Shown here: positions 1-9,203 of the stretch, piece after piece
Layout of the letters: each line of letters opens with the position of its first letter
Position numbering within the stretch: position 1 is the first letter of the stretch
NCBI GenBank assembly: GCA_012744435.1
Contig: JAAYCA010000055.1
Coordinates: forward strand, 1-42,100
Source of the DNA: Bacteroidales bacterium
GTDB taxonomy: Bacteria; Bacteroidota; Bacteroidia; Bacteroidales; UBA932
DNA: 42,100 bases
Reading direction: 5' to 3'
The notes under the pieces: model-generated
What the model was told of the DNA's origin: nothing
What the model saw: the letters and a program-made list of their open reading frames with translations, nothing else
The model's database searches: none
Position numbers and translations under genes: made by a program

Positions 1-1961
<1,961 letters not shown>

Positions 1962-2112
1962 TGAATCAATTGCGACTCTTAACGTCTCAATTATTACTCG
2001 TTTTGCCTTGAAATCGTAGTCCCTTATTCGCAACTCGAAAAAACTCGAATTTACTCTTATATACAGACTATAATCTCTTTTAAACTTCTTACCTCGTTAT
2101 CTCTCTCAGTAT

Positions 2113-2123
2113 TATCAAAGATC
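2113..2123 (-). promoter_or_regulatory. boxA-like antitermination motif in the 23S leader
   Basis: The minus strand reads GATCTTTGATA in the roughly 200-base leader between the promoter and the 23S 5' end. It resembles the boxA core (TCTTTGA) found in bacterial rRNA leaders. This is a short match, so it is suggestive only. If real, it supports the leader being a dedicated rRNA leader rather than a 16S-23S spacer. I found no tRNA in the leader. Confidence 0.35.
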
Positions 2124-2166
2124 TCTCAAATCCCTCCTCAGAAGTTTCCCTCATCGGAAGGGACGG

Positions 2167-2197
2167 CAAAGGTACGCACTTTTTTCGAACTTGCAAA
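2167..2197 (-). promoter_or_regulatory. Bacteroidetes-type promoter for the 23S rRNA
   Basis: On the minus strand a TTTG (-33 element, 2197-2194) is followed after 19 bases by TACCTTTG (-7 element, 2174-2167). This matches the known Bacteroidetes sigma-ABfr consensus TTTG-N19-21-TAnnTTTG exactly. It points at the 23S gene with about 200 bases of leader, and lies just downstream of the terminator of the preceding protein gene. Confidence 0.8.
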
Positions 2198-2216
2198 TCT
2201 TTTCGGAAAATATTTC

Positions 2217-2246
2217 AAAAAAATATCCCGAGCCATCGCCCGGGAT
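2217..2246 (-). terminator. Rho-independent terminator after the exported-protein gene
   Basis: On the minus strand ATCCCG (2246-2241) pairs with CGGGAT (2230-2225) around a 10-base loop and is followed by a run of seven T (2223-2217). It sits 21 bases past the stop of the gene at 2268-2855 and separates that unit from the 23S promoter. Confidence 0.8.
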
Positions 2247-2267
2247 AATTATAAGGAAGCCGGAAGG

Positions 2268-2855
2268 CTATTTCACCACCGCCGGAATGGCAAACGTAGA
2301 GGCCGGCAATCTGGGATTCTCGACGAACTCGGTCACCATCATATCGTTGTTGGCCCCGAGGGCGCCCCGGGTTTCCATCTTCAGGATGATCCCTTTCCAG
2401 AGCCACACCTTGTTCGTGATCGTGCGGAGAAGCGACTTCGTCTTATACCTATAGATGGTGCAGGTCTTGCCGAAGACTTCCTCCGTGCCGAGCACTTCGA
2501 TCTTATTTTCCTTCAGCTCCTCTTCGCTCATGTTCTGGAAAGCGAAATCTGGAATACTCTCGGTCATCTTGGCTTCGTCCTTCTTCTCATCGTCAAACCA
2601 GGCATTGGTGTACGACTTGCCGTCGCGGAACAGGATCTCGGTATGGTAATTCCCCATGCCTTCCATCATGATCTGGTCATGCTGTTTCTTGAGCATCCCG
2701 TAATCGTCAAACCAAACCTCGTTGTATTGGATGCCGCCGCTGGTCTGGGTCTCATATTTCAAGTGTCCGGATTTGATGCCATAGGGAGCCTCCTGTGCAC
2801 AGAGTGCCACGGCGCCAAGCAACAGGCCCGCAGCTGCCAATAAAATCTTTTTCAT
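2268..2855 (-). CDS. Exported protein of unknown function (LolA/DUF4412-like pattern)
   Basis: This 195-residue protein has a Sec signal peptide (MKKILLAAAGLL to the CAQ site near residue 20). The mature part is rich in beta-strand patterns: a segment beginning GIKSGHLKYET, then EVWFDDYG, and later a VFGKTCTIYRYKTK strand pair. This is the layout of small periplasmic beta-proteins of the DUF4412 or LolA-like type, but I have no firm family match. I chose the ATG at 2855 because it begins the signal peptide; an in-frame ATG at 2885 would add ten residues and break that pattern. The gene lies 33 bases after pepT on the same strand and ends at a good terminator, so it is probably co-transcribed with pepT. 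Confidence 0.7.
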   Translation of the reverse strand: MKKILLAAAGLLLGAVALCAQEAPYGIKSGHLKYETQTSGGIQYNEVWFDDYGMLKKQHDQIMMEGMGNYHTEILFRDGKSYTNAWFDDEKKDEAKMTESIPDFAFQNMSEEELKENKIEVLGTEEVFGKTCTIYRYKTKSLLRTITNKVWLWKGIILKMETRGALGANNDMMVTEFVENPRLPASTFAIPAVVK

Positions 2856-2888
2856 GCTATCAATCATCATGGTATCGTTAAACAAAGT

Positions 2889-4121
2889 TTACGCGGACCC
2901 GCCGCTTGCGTAAAGCGAAATCAGGTTGCGGATGACCGCGGCGGCCTTCTCCATACTCTGCAGGCTGACCCACTCGAACTTGCCGTGGAAGTTGAGTCCG
3001 CCCGCGAAAATATTGGGGCACGGGAGGCCGCGGAAGGACAGGTTGGCGCCGTCGGTGCCGCCGCGGATGGGCTGGATGCGGGGCTTGACGCCCGCCATCT
3101 CCATCGCCTTGACCGCCTTCTCCACCACGTGGTAGTGCGGCTCCACCTGCTCGCGCATATTATAATATTGGTCCTTGACCGTGACCGTCGCCGTGCCGGC
3201 GCCGTAACGCGCGTTGATGAAGTCGGCGCACTGCACGATCACCTGCTTCTTCTGCTCGAACTTGGCGCGGTCGTGGTCGCGGATGATATAGGAAAACTGC
3301 GCCTCTTCGACCGTGCCCTTGAGGCTGATCAGGTGGAAAAAGCCTTCGTAGTCCTGCGTGTATTCCGGGCGCTGGCTGACCGGCAGCAGCGCATCGAACT
3401 CCTGCGCGATGTGCAGGGCGTTGCGCATCTTGCCCTTGGCGTAGCCGGGGTGGACGTTGCTGCCCTGGATGTGCACGGATGCGGAAGCGGCGTTGAAATT
3501 CTCGAACTCCAGCTCGCCCACGTCGCCGCCGTCCATCGTGTAACCGTAGTCGGCACCGAAGCGCGCCACGTCGAACTTCACCACGCCGCGGCCGATCTCC
3601 TCGTCGGGGGTGAAGCCGATCTTGACCGGCCCGTGCTTGAACTCGGGATGCGCCATGATGTACTGCACCGTGTCCATGATCTCCGCCACGCCGGCCTTGT
3701 CGTCGGCGCCCAGCAGCGTCGTGCCGTCAGTGGTCACGAGCGTCTCGCCCTTGTGGGCAAGGAGTTCCGGGAATTCGGAAGTCTTGAGCAGGAGACCCGG
3801 CACGCCCTTCAGGGGAATGTCGGAGCCGTCGTAATCCGGGATGATCTGCGGCTTGATATTCGCGCCCGATGCGTCAGGAGAAGTATCCACATGGGCGATG
3901 AAGCCGACCGCAGGGACTTTCCTGTCGATGTTGGACGGAATGGAAGCCATCACATAACCCCACTCGTCGAGGGTCGCCTCGACGCCCATGGCCTGCAACT
4001 CGTCACGGAGCATGCGGAGCAGGTTCAACTCCTTGGTCTCGGAAGGCTGGCTTTCGCTCTCCTCATTGGACTGGGTATCCACTGCGACATAGCGCAGAAA
4101 ACGGTCTAAAATCTTTTCCAT
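2889..4121 (-). CDS. pepT: Peptidase T (tripeptide aminopeptidase)
   Basis: PepT is a cytoplasmic dizinc aminopeptidase of family M20B that removes the N-terminal residue of tripeptides. The 410-residue length is the family norm. Metal ligands and catalytic residues are visible in order: AHVDT with H77 and D79, GADD with D140, TPDEEIG with E174/E175, YTMDGG with D197, and a C-terminal IRGGTDGANLSFRG followed by a His in NFHGKFEW. The start is the ATG at 4121; an in-frame GTG two codons upstream lies inside the -7 promoter element and is unlikely to be used. No signal peptide is present, as expected. A downstream exported protein may share its transcript. Confidence 0.95.
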   Translation of the reverse strand: MEKILDRFLRYVAVDTQSNEESESQPSETKELNLLRMLRDELQAMGVEATLDEWGYVMASIPSNIDRKVPAVGFIAHVDTSPDASGANIKPQIIPDYDGSDIPLKGVPGLLLKTSEFPELLAHKGETLVTTDGTTLLGADDKAGVAEIMDTVQYIMAHPEFKHGPVKIGFTPDEEIGRGVVKFDVARFGADYGYTMDGGDVGELEFENFNAASASVHIQGSNVHPGYAKGKMRNALHIAQEFDALLPVSQRPEYTQDYEGFFHLISLKGTVEEAQFSYIIRDHDRAKFEQKKQVIVQCADFINARYGAGTATVTVKDQYYNMREQVEPHYHVVEKAVKAMEMAGVKPRIQPIRGGTDGANLSFRGLPCPNIFAGGLNFHGKFEWVSLQSMEKAAAVIRNLISLYASGGSA

Positions 4122-4126
4122 AGCCA

Positions 4127-4134
4127 CAAATATA
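4127..4134 (-). promoter_or_regulatory. -7 element of the pepT promoter
   Basis: The minus strand reads TATATTTG, matching TAnnTTTG, and ends only five bases before the pepT ATG. No clear TTTG is seen at the -33 distance. With the usual start site some 5-7 bases downstream of the element, the mRNA would have almost no leader. Confidence 0.5.
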
Positions 4135-4149
4135 CATTTTTATAATGAG

Positions 4150-4188
4150 AAATCCGTGTGCGTCCCTCACGGGACCGCACGTGGATTT
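4150..4188 (-). terminator. Imperfect hairpin, possible terminator of the BACON gene pair
   Basis: AAATCC...GTGCG...TCCC on one side pairs with GGGA...CGCAC...GGATTT on the other, with a short loop and a few mismatches. It lies between the stop of the BACON gene at 4256 and the pepT promoter. The tract after it on the minus strand (TCTCATTATAAAAA) is not a good U-run, so it may be a rho-dependent or weak terminator. Confidence 0.4.
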
Positions 4189-4255
4189 CCCTGCAGCAGG
4201 AAATCTTAGAACGGCTTGAAAGCATACACTGCGGCAAAAGGACTACCATTTAAGG

Positions 4256-5692
4256 TTAATAATACTCGATCGTACGGGTGAAAGTTCCTGTCTCGACTCC
4301 ACCCTCCGGTCCATTGGCCAGGATCATATAACTATCCAGGGCGGAGATCCAGTTGCCGTGCGCATCCAGCTCATAGGTATAAGTCGTCGGACGGGTCCAG
4401 GGCTTGTCGGATTCCTGGTTTGCGCCCTCGAGCAACTGAAGCAGTTCCCCATTCTCGTCATACGTCCATTCGCGCCAGAAGATGAATCCCATCAAGGCAT
4501 CAAGCGGATTACCTTCCTGGCAGGTCCACTTGACCGGATTGATGTAGCGTTTACATACCGCATATTCGGTGACGCCGCCGGGCCCTTCGACCTTGAGCGG
4601 CATACCGTTGTCCTGCCAGCTGATTGCAGTGATCTCGTTGTATTCATTGATCTTTCCCGCCTGCGGATAATCACCCGCGTAATTAAGGGTCCCGATCACA
4701 TAGCCGCCTTCGCTGCCCGGCTTGATCTCGCCCAACGTTTCTCCATCGAAATAGCGGTCATAGGAACGGAAGCGGACCGTCAGGATGTCGCCCTCAAAAA
4801 CATAGTTGTATTCGAGAAAACTCTTCGTGTCAAATCCAGCGATCCAGTTGGAAATCCGCACGGACGAAAGGCCCCGGACGATATCTTCGTGGGCTATCCG
4901 GTCTTCCGTGCCCAGGAAATTGATGAATTTGCGGCTGTCGAAAGAGTTGTCCGGACGGACCCAGACCAGTCTGCTCCCGTTTTCGTAGGCATATTCCGTA
5001 ATCTCGACCCCGTTCCAGATGTCGTATTCCTCCGAGCCGACCGGCGCACGCCCGTATTCTTTCTTCACCAGGCGGCCGGATTCGTCGTAATGGTATTTGG
5101 TCAGGAATTCGCCGCGCGGACTCTCCGGATCCAGGATACGCTCGCGGAACAAAAGCCCCTCCTGGTCGAAGTCGCGCACCACGGAGTTCATCGTAACCCG
5201 CTTCACCGCACCGCGCAGACCCAGTTTCTCCCGGTCCGTGCGGTCCCAGTAGTTCACACTGTACCAGTCCTCTTCCGCAAGGGCGGCAGGAGCCGCCTCC
5301 TGGGAAACGGTGAGGGTCTTCTTGACATTGCCGCTGGCCAGGGTGACCACAGCTTTGCGCGCCTCCTTCGTCTCGTTGGCCTTGACCGTGACGGTTACCT
5401 TGACGTCGCCGGCCTTGCCGCTCGTCGGCTCGACCGAGATCCAGTCCACCGCCTTGGTTTCCGTCACGCTGGCGGTCCAGTCCGCCGTAGCCTTGAAGCT
5501 GACGGTAAGCGTACCGCCGGCCACTTCCACATCCGGCGACACATCAATGCCCTGGTCGATGGTAATCTCCGGAGTCGGAGTATTGTTGCCGCCGCCGTTA
5601 TTGTTATTGTTGCTGCCATTATTGTTGACGGGATCCGGCTTGGTGCAGGCTGCCAGTGCCAGCAAACCCAAGAATACTGCAATCCGTTTCAT
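4256..5692 (-). CDS. BACON-domain lipoprotein with YD-repeat-like C-terminal region
   Basis: This 478-residue lipoprotein has a lipobox ending at C16 (ALAAC), a linker rich in Asn and Gly (about 23-38), and then one BACON-type immunoglobulin-like domain (about 42-133). The domain carries the signature ADWTASV...DWISVEPTSGKAGDV...VTVSQEA. BACON domains of Bacteroidetes are thought to bind carbohydrate or mucin at the cell surface. The rest contains strands of the form YHYDESGRLVKKEYG and YELDAHGNWISAL, as in YD/RHS-like repeats, and ends in RTIEYY. A paralogue lies 23 bases upstream on the same strand, so the two probably form one transcript. No enzyme signature is seen; a surface binding role is inferred. 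Confidence 0.8.
   Translation of the reverse strand: MKRIAVFLGLLALAACTKPDPVNNNGSNNNNNGGGNNTPTPEITIDQGIDVSPDVEVAGGTLTVSFKATADWTASVTETKAVDWISVEPTSGKAGDVKVTVTVKANETKEARKAVVTLASGNVKKTLTVSQEAAPAALAEEDWYSVNYWDRTDREKLGLRGAVKRVTMNSVVRDFDQEGLLFRERILDPESPRGEFLTKYHYDESGRLVKKEYGRAPVGSEEYDIWNGVEITEYAYENGSRLVWVRPDNSFDSRKFINFLGTEDRIAHEDIVRGLSSVRISNWIAGFDTKSFLEYNYVFEGDILTVRFRSYDRYFDGETLGEIKPGSEGGYVIGTLNYAGDYPQAGKINEYNEITAISWQDNGMPLKVEGPGGVTEYAVCKRYINPVKWTCQEGNPLDALMGFIFWREWTYDENGELLQLLEGANQESDKPWTRPTTYTYELDAHGNWISALDSYMILANGPEGGVETGTFTRTIEYY
5372..5487. repeat. 116-bp segment nearly identical to 6808-6923 (copy 1)
   Basis: This segment encodes the core of the BACON domain. It matches 6808-6923 base for base except for one C/T difference (GACGTCGCC against GACGTTGCC). 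Flanking parts of the two genes differ far more, which points to gene conversion or to strong local constraint. Confidence 0.9.
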
Positions 5693-5715
5693 ATCTTTCT
5701 CTTGTCTCTATTTCC

Positions 5716-7155
5716 TTAATAATACGTGATGGTGCGACGTTCGGTGGATTTGCTCCGACCTCCGGAAAGCGTAGGTTCAATGTCCTTGACGCGGGATATC
5801 CAGTTGCCGTGACTATCATACACGTAGTCTTCGTAATAGTCGTTGATGACATAACCGTCTTCCGTGTATGTGTACCCGTTCATATGGTCGCTCTGGATCA
5901 GGTCCATATGCTCATTGAACCGCTTTTGCATCCAGTTCACGGACGCATAGGCTCCGGCATACCCCTGCGGGACCTTGTAGTAGTCCATCACCATCTTGAA
6001 GTCATTTTTGACCCACGTCGCTTCGACGACCTGGTCACCCAACCAGGTGTAGGTCGTCTCCGGGATGCGGCTGTCAAACCGGGCCGGCATCCCGTTCTCC
6101 TGCCAGGAGAAACGCATCTGACCGTCCCGGGTCGACACAGGGAGGCCGTTTTCGTACACAATCACACTCTTCTCGACCTCCTCGAAAAGATGCTCGCCGT
6201 CGCGGCCTTTCTCTTCATATTGATAGGTGTTAATCCGATACGTCCGCAATTCGATGGTCAGGTTGCCGTCCTCGCCGAAAGAGTAGTACGAATCGTGGCA
6301 ATGGACTTCTAGCGGATCGATCCAGTCCTCGTGATACTCTGAGAGACCCCGGATGAAAGCACCGTTGTCCCAATAGTCGGGTACACCACCGTACTCGGAC
6401 AGATCCACGGAGTACGCAAGCCAGAAGTCGGACATCGCCACCAGGCGGTCCCCGTTGTCATAGACATATTCATTCTTTTGTCCGACATAACCGTCCTCCG
6501 ACGTGTACGTGGAGCTGATCCGGCGGCCTTGCGCGTCATATTCATTGTCGACCCGTACATTGTCTGATCTCAGTTTGGAGAGCAGATTGCCCTGCTGGTT
6601 GAACGTGTACAGAGAGGCGCCCTCATAATGGGTCTGGAGGGTCTTGACCGGACCGCGAAGCCCGTTCTTCTGCAGATCGGTGCGGTCCCAGAAATTCACA
6701 CTGAACCAGTCTTCGTCAGATAGTTTGCCCGGCCCCTGTTTTATTTGGATGGTTTTCTTGACCGTACCGCTGACCAGGGCAAGCTCGGCCTCACGGGCCT
6801 CCGATCCCTCGTTGGCCTTGACCGTGACGGTTACCTTGACGTTGCCGGCCTTGCCGCTCGTCGGCTCGACCGAGATCCAGTCCACCGCCTTGGTTTCCGT
6901 CACGCTGGCGGTCCAGTCCGCCGAGGCCGTGAAAGAGACGTTTATGTCTCCGCCTTCGGCGGCCACGCTGGGCGTCAGGTCCACGTCCGTCCCGATGGTG
7001 ATCTCCGGAGTCGGAGTATGGTTGCCACCGCCGTTATTGTTATTGTTATTGTTGCCGCCACCACCACTATTTAGCGGGTCTTCGCAGCCGGCCAGCGTCA
7101 GCAGCATCAGCAGCGCGGCCATCAAGAGGTTACTACATGTACGTGGTCTTTGCAT
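5716..7155 (-). CDS. BACON-domain lipoprotein, paralogue of the neighbour
   Basis: This 479-residue lipoprotein has a lipobox LAGC with C24 and an N/G-rich linker with a run of seven Asn. One BACON domain follows, nearly identical to that of the next gene. The C-terminal region has YD-like strands (EYDAQGRRISSTY, YVYDNGDRLVAM, YVYDSHGNWISRV) and ends in RTITYY. I took the ATG at 7155 because it opens the signal peptide; an in-frame ATG at 7260 would place 35 non-signal residues in front. The gene is divergent from the kelch-AraC regulator, which could control it. A TATCTTCG close to a -7 element lies upstream. Outer-surface exposure is inferred from the lipobox and family habit. Confidence 0.8.
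   Translation of the reverse strand: MQRPRTCSNLLMAALLMLLTLAGCEDPLNSGGGGNNNNNNNGGGNHTPTPEITIGTDVDLTPSVAAEGGDINVSFTASADWTASVTETKAVDWISVEPTSGKAGNVKVTVTVKANEGSEAREAELALVSGTVKKTIQIKQGPGKLSDEDWFSVNFWDRTDLQKNGLRGPVKTLQTHYEGASLYTFNQQGNLLSKLRSDNVRVDNEYDAQGRRISSTYTSEDGYVGQKNEYVYDNGDRLVAMSDFWLAYSVDLSEYGGVPDYWDNGAFIRGLSEYHEDWIDPLEVHCHDSYYSFGEDGNLTIELRTYRINTYQYEEKGRDGEHLFEEVEKSVIVYENGLPVSTRDGQMRFSWQENGMPARFDSRIPETTYTWLGDQVVEATWVKNDFKMVMDYYKVPQGYAGAYASVNWMQKRFNEHMDLIQSDHMNGYTYTEDGYVINDYYEDYVYDSHGNWISRVKDIEPTLSGGRSKSTERRTITYY
6808..6923. repeat. 116-bp segment nearly identical to 5372-5487 (copy 2)
   Basis: This is the second copy of the BACON-core segment, differing by one base from the copy at 5372-5487. 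Confidence 0.9.
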
Positions 7156-7269
7156 ATTCAAGTTGGTGAATGGATTTGTCCGAAGATACGCCTTCCCCGC
7201 GGAGGCGCTTATCCCATTCGCAGAAAACCCCTCTACTATTCGTGGAATAATGCCCGCCATTCCCCCTTC

Positions 7270-7297
7270 CGGCTCCCGTTTTCGGAATCGGGAGCCG
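7270..7297. promoter_or_regulatory. 9-bp inverted repeat between divergent BACON and regulator genes
   Basis: CGGCTCCCG and CGGGAGCCG form a perfect 9-bp inverted repeat around a 10-base centre. It lies 40 bases upstream of the regulator's -7 element, in the shared 195-base intergenic region. It could be an operator or an RNA hairpin. No T-run follows that would make it a good terminator. Confidence 0.45.
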
Positions 7298-7337
7298 CAT
7301 TTTCTGAAAGCAGGAGCAGAAAGCCGCAGGAAAACCT

Positions 7338-7345
7338 TATCTTTG
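7338..7345 (+). promoter_or_regulatory. -7 element of the kelch-AraC regulator gene
   Basis: TATCTTTG matches TAnnTTTG and ends five bases before the ATG at 7351. No TTTG is seen at -33, so the promoter may depend on an activator. Confidence 0.5.
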
Positions 7346-7350
7346 GCTCC

Positions 7351-9024
7351 ATGAAGCCGTTACGCCTTTTGCTGATCCTGTTGATTGCCGGGATAGCCCC
7401 GGACGCCGCCGCCCAGGCGGAGAAAGCACCCTTTCTCCCGATGCAGTGGGAGAAGCTGCCGGACCTGAACATCCCCCGTGCCGGGCACCAGCTGCTGCTG
7501 GCAGGCGGCGAGTTGGTCGTCGCGGGCGGCCACACCGAAGGTTTCATCCGGACCCCGACGGCCGAATATTTCTCCGAAGGAGCCTGGCATACCCTCAAGA
7601 CACTCTACCCGCACGACTATGGTTTCTCCGTCGGCCTGCCGGACGGGGATTTCCTGATCGGGGGCGGAAGCGCGGAAGACTTCGGCGTCGGACAGACCTA
7701 CGGCGTGGAGCGCTACCACCCGGAGAGCCGGACGTTCAGCGCCTTCCCGATCCTGGACACCAAGCGGACGCTGGCCACGGCGGCCGTCCTCCCCGACGGA
7801 CGCATCGTCGTTTCCGGCAACTGGTATGCAGGCGATGCCATCGGACTCTCGGACGGCTCCGGCCCCTTTGAGATTGAGCAGCAGGCATCGCAGGACCGAG
7901 TGTGTCCCTATGTGTTTCCGAACGGCAGAGACGGTGCCGTCATCTTCGGGAGCGTCTCCTCCACAAACGAACCGCAGACTGCGATCGTGGACTGCCTGGG
8001 CGGACCGTCCTACACCCCGGAACTGTTTGAGCGCTGGGCCCCCTACTCAGATTACCATTCCATCAGGATGGATGACTGCAAGGCCGTCGATCCGCAAACT
8101 GGCAGGGAGGCCTACCTGTTCCACGCCTGCGACGCGGCCGGGAACCAAGCCATCCTCTGCTTCAGCGAGGGAACCTTCTCCCGCATCCAGACAGACCATG
8201 AGATTCCGGTCTCCGGCCCTTGGGGGCTGATTCAGTGGAATAGGTTCGTACAGGTGGACTGGGTCCGCGGCGTCGCGCTGATGGAAGGATACAGCGATGA
8301 TGCGCGGTCTTATCTGCTGTGGATGAACTACTTGCCGTTCTTCCACGGCGAAGCGGCTCCTATTATGGTGTATTACACGGATCCGCTGCCCGAATGGCTT
8401 GGGGGGCCGACGGTCATCCTGCCGGACGGCAGATTCGTGAAGGCGGGAGGGCACATGCCGCATGACTCGATGGGCAACTATAACCCCAGCGCCAGCGTAT
8501 TCGTTTTCAGCCCGTTCCCGGGAGCGGCCGTTGCCGCCGAAGAACGGCCCAAATGGCCCTTCGTGTTGCTTGCACTTCTTCTGCTGATCGTCGCCGCACG
8601 GCTGCTCCCCCGGCGCCCCCGCCATCCGGCAGAAGCGGTCTCGCCGGCGACAGTGCCGGAAGACCCGAAAGAAGAACGGAACAGGGAGAGCGAACTGTTC
8701 GCCCGCGTGGAACACCTGTTCGAAAAGGAAGAATGGTTCCGCCGCAAGGGGCTGGGCGTCGCGGACATCGCGACACAGCTCGGCTCCAACACCAAGTACA
8801 TTTCCAACTGCATCAACACCCAGGCCCGGTGCAGTTTCAACGAATACCTCAACGGCTACCGCATCCGCTACGCCCAGCGCCTCCTTCGGGAGCAGCCGGG
8901 CATCCGGCTCTCCGAGGTATCCGAAGCTGCCGGCTTTACTTCCGAAAGTGCTTTCTACCGCAATTTTAAAGCCCTCACCGGCCAGACTCCGGCGGAGTGG
9001 CTGGCGGAAACGCTCCACATATAG
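7351..9024 (+). CDS. Membrane-bound AraC-family regulator with periplasmic kelch-like beta-propeller sensor
   Basis: This 557-residue protein has a signal peptide (to AAAQ, about residue 22). A periplasmic kelch-like domain follows (about 30-395), with repeats marked by paired glycines and following Tyr/Trp: LVVAGGHTEGF, FLIGGGSAEDF, RIVVSGNW, RFVKAGGHMPH. Then come one transmembrane helix (about 402-419), a basic stop-transfer RRPRHP, and a cytoplasmic AraC/XylS double helix-turn-helix (about 450-553). The second HTH shows the usual RLSEVSEAAGF...SAFYRNFKALTGQTPAEW. The layout predicts a one-component signal transducer that senses a ligand outside the inner membrane and binds DNA inside. No kinase or receiver domain is present. 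The ATG at 7351 opens the signal peptide. Divergent BACON genes are the likeliest targets (inference). Confidence 0.85.
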   Translation: MKPLRLLLILLIAGIAPDAAAQAEKAPFLPMQWEKLPDLNIPRAGHQLLLAGGELVVAGGHTEGFIRTPTAEYFSEGAWHTLKTLYPHDYGFSVGLPDGDFLIGGGSAEDFGVGQTYGVERYHPESRTFSAFPILDTKRTLATAAVLPDGRIVVSGNWYAGDAIGLSDGSGPFEIEQQASQDRVCPYVFPNGRDGAVIFGSVSSTNEPQTAIVDCLGGPSYTPELFERWAPYSDYHSIRMDDCKAVDPQTGREAYLFHACDAAGNQAILCFSEGTFSRIQTDHEIPVSGPWGLIQWNRFVQVDWVRGVALMEGYSDDARSYLLWMNYLPFFHGEAAPIMVYYTDPLPEWLGGPTVILPDGRFVKAGGHMPHDSMGNYNPSASVFVFSPFPGAAVAAEERPKWPFVLLALLLLIVAARLLPRRPRHPAEAVSPATVPEDPKEERNRESELFARVEHLFEKEEWFRRKGLGVADIATQLGSNTKYISNCINTQARCSFNEYLNGYRIRYAQRLLREQPGIRLSEVSEAAGFTSESAFYRNFKALTGQTPAEWLAETLHI

Positions 9025-9098
9025 TATTATGAAAATGCCTGTTTTTTCTCTACGCATAAACTATTAGAACGATCTGAACGCACGTTCCCAAAAATGAG

Positions 9099-9116
9099 AA
9101 AAGACTGCCAGATCAA
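9099..9116. repeat. Direct repeat, left copy, flanking the ATPase gene
   Basis: AAAAGACTGCCAGATCAA is repeated exactly at 10340-10357, and 7 of the next 10 bases also match. The two copies bracket the promoter and coding region of the ATPase. Read on the minus strand, both encode LIWQSF in one frame, so they may be remnants of a duplicated coding sequence. Confidence 0.8.
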
Positions 9117-9146
9117 GATTTTTCCGCATTTATAGCATCGGTATTG

Positions 9147-9174
9147 ATTAACATTTTGTTATTAACATTTTGTT
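9147..9174. repeat. Tandem 14-bp repeat in the ATPase promoter
   Basis: ATTAACATTTTGTT occurs twice back to back without mismatch (9147-9160 and 9161-9174). The first copy contains the TTTG used as the -33 element. The second fills most of the spacer to the -7 element. Confidence 0.9.
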
Positions 9175-9185
9175 ATTTATTTTTG
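9155..9185 (+). promoter_or_regulatory. Promoter of the ATPase gene
   Basis: TTTG (9155-9158), a 19-base spacer and TATTTTTG (9178-9185) match the full Bacteroidetes consensus. The ATG follows 18 bases later. Confidence 0.75.
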
Positions 9186-9203
9186 TGAAAAATACAGCCG
9201 ACA

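Noticed and set aside
1962..2166. tRNA or 5S gene in the leader before the 23S gene
   Set aside because: I found no tRNA arms, no TTCGAATCC-type loop and no 5S-like sequence on either strand.
4256..7155. Asn-rich linkers considered as a sequencing or assembly error
   Set aside because: Both genes keep an open frame and the linkers directly follow lipoboxes, where flexible low-complexity spacers are normal for surface lipoproteins.
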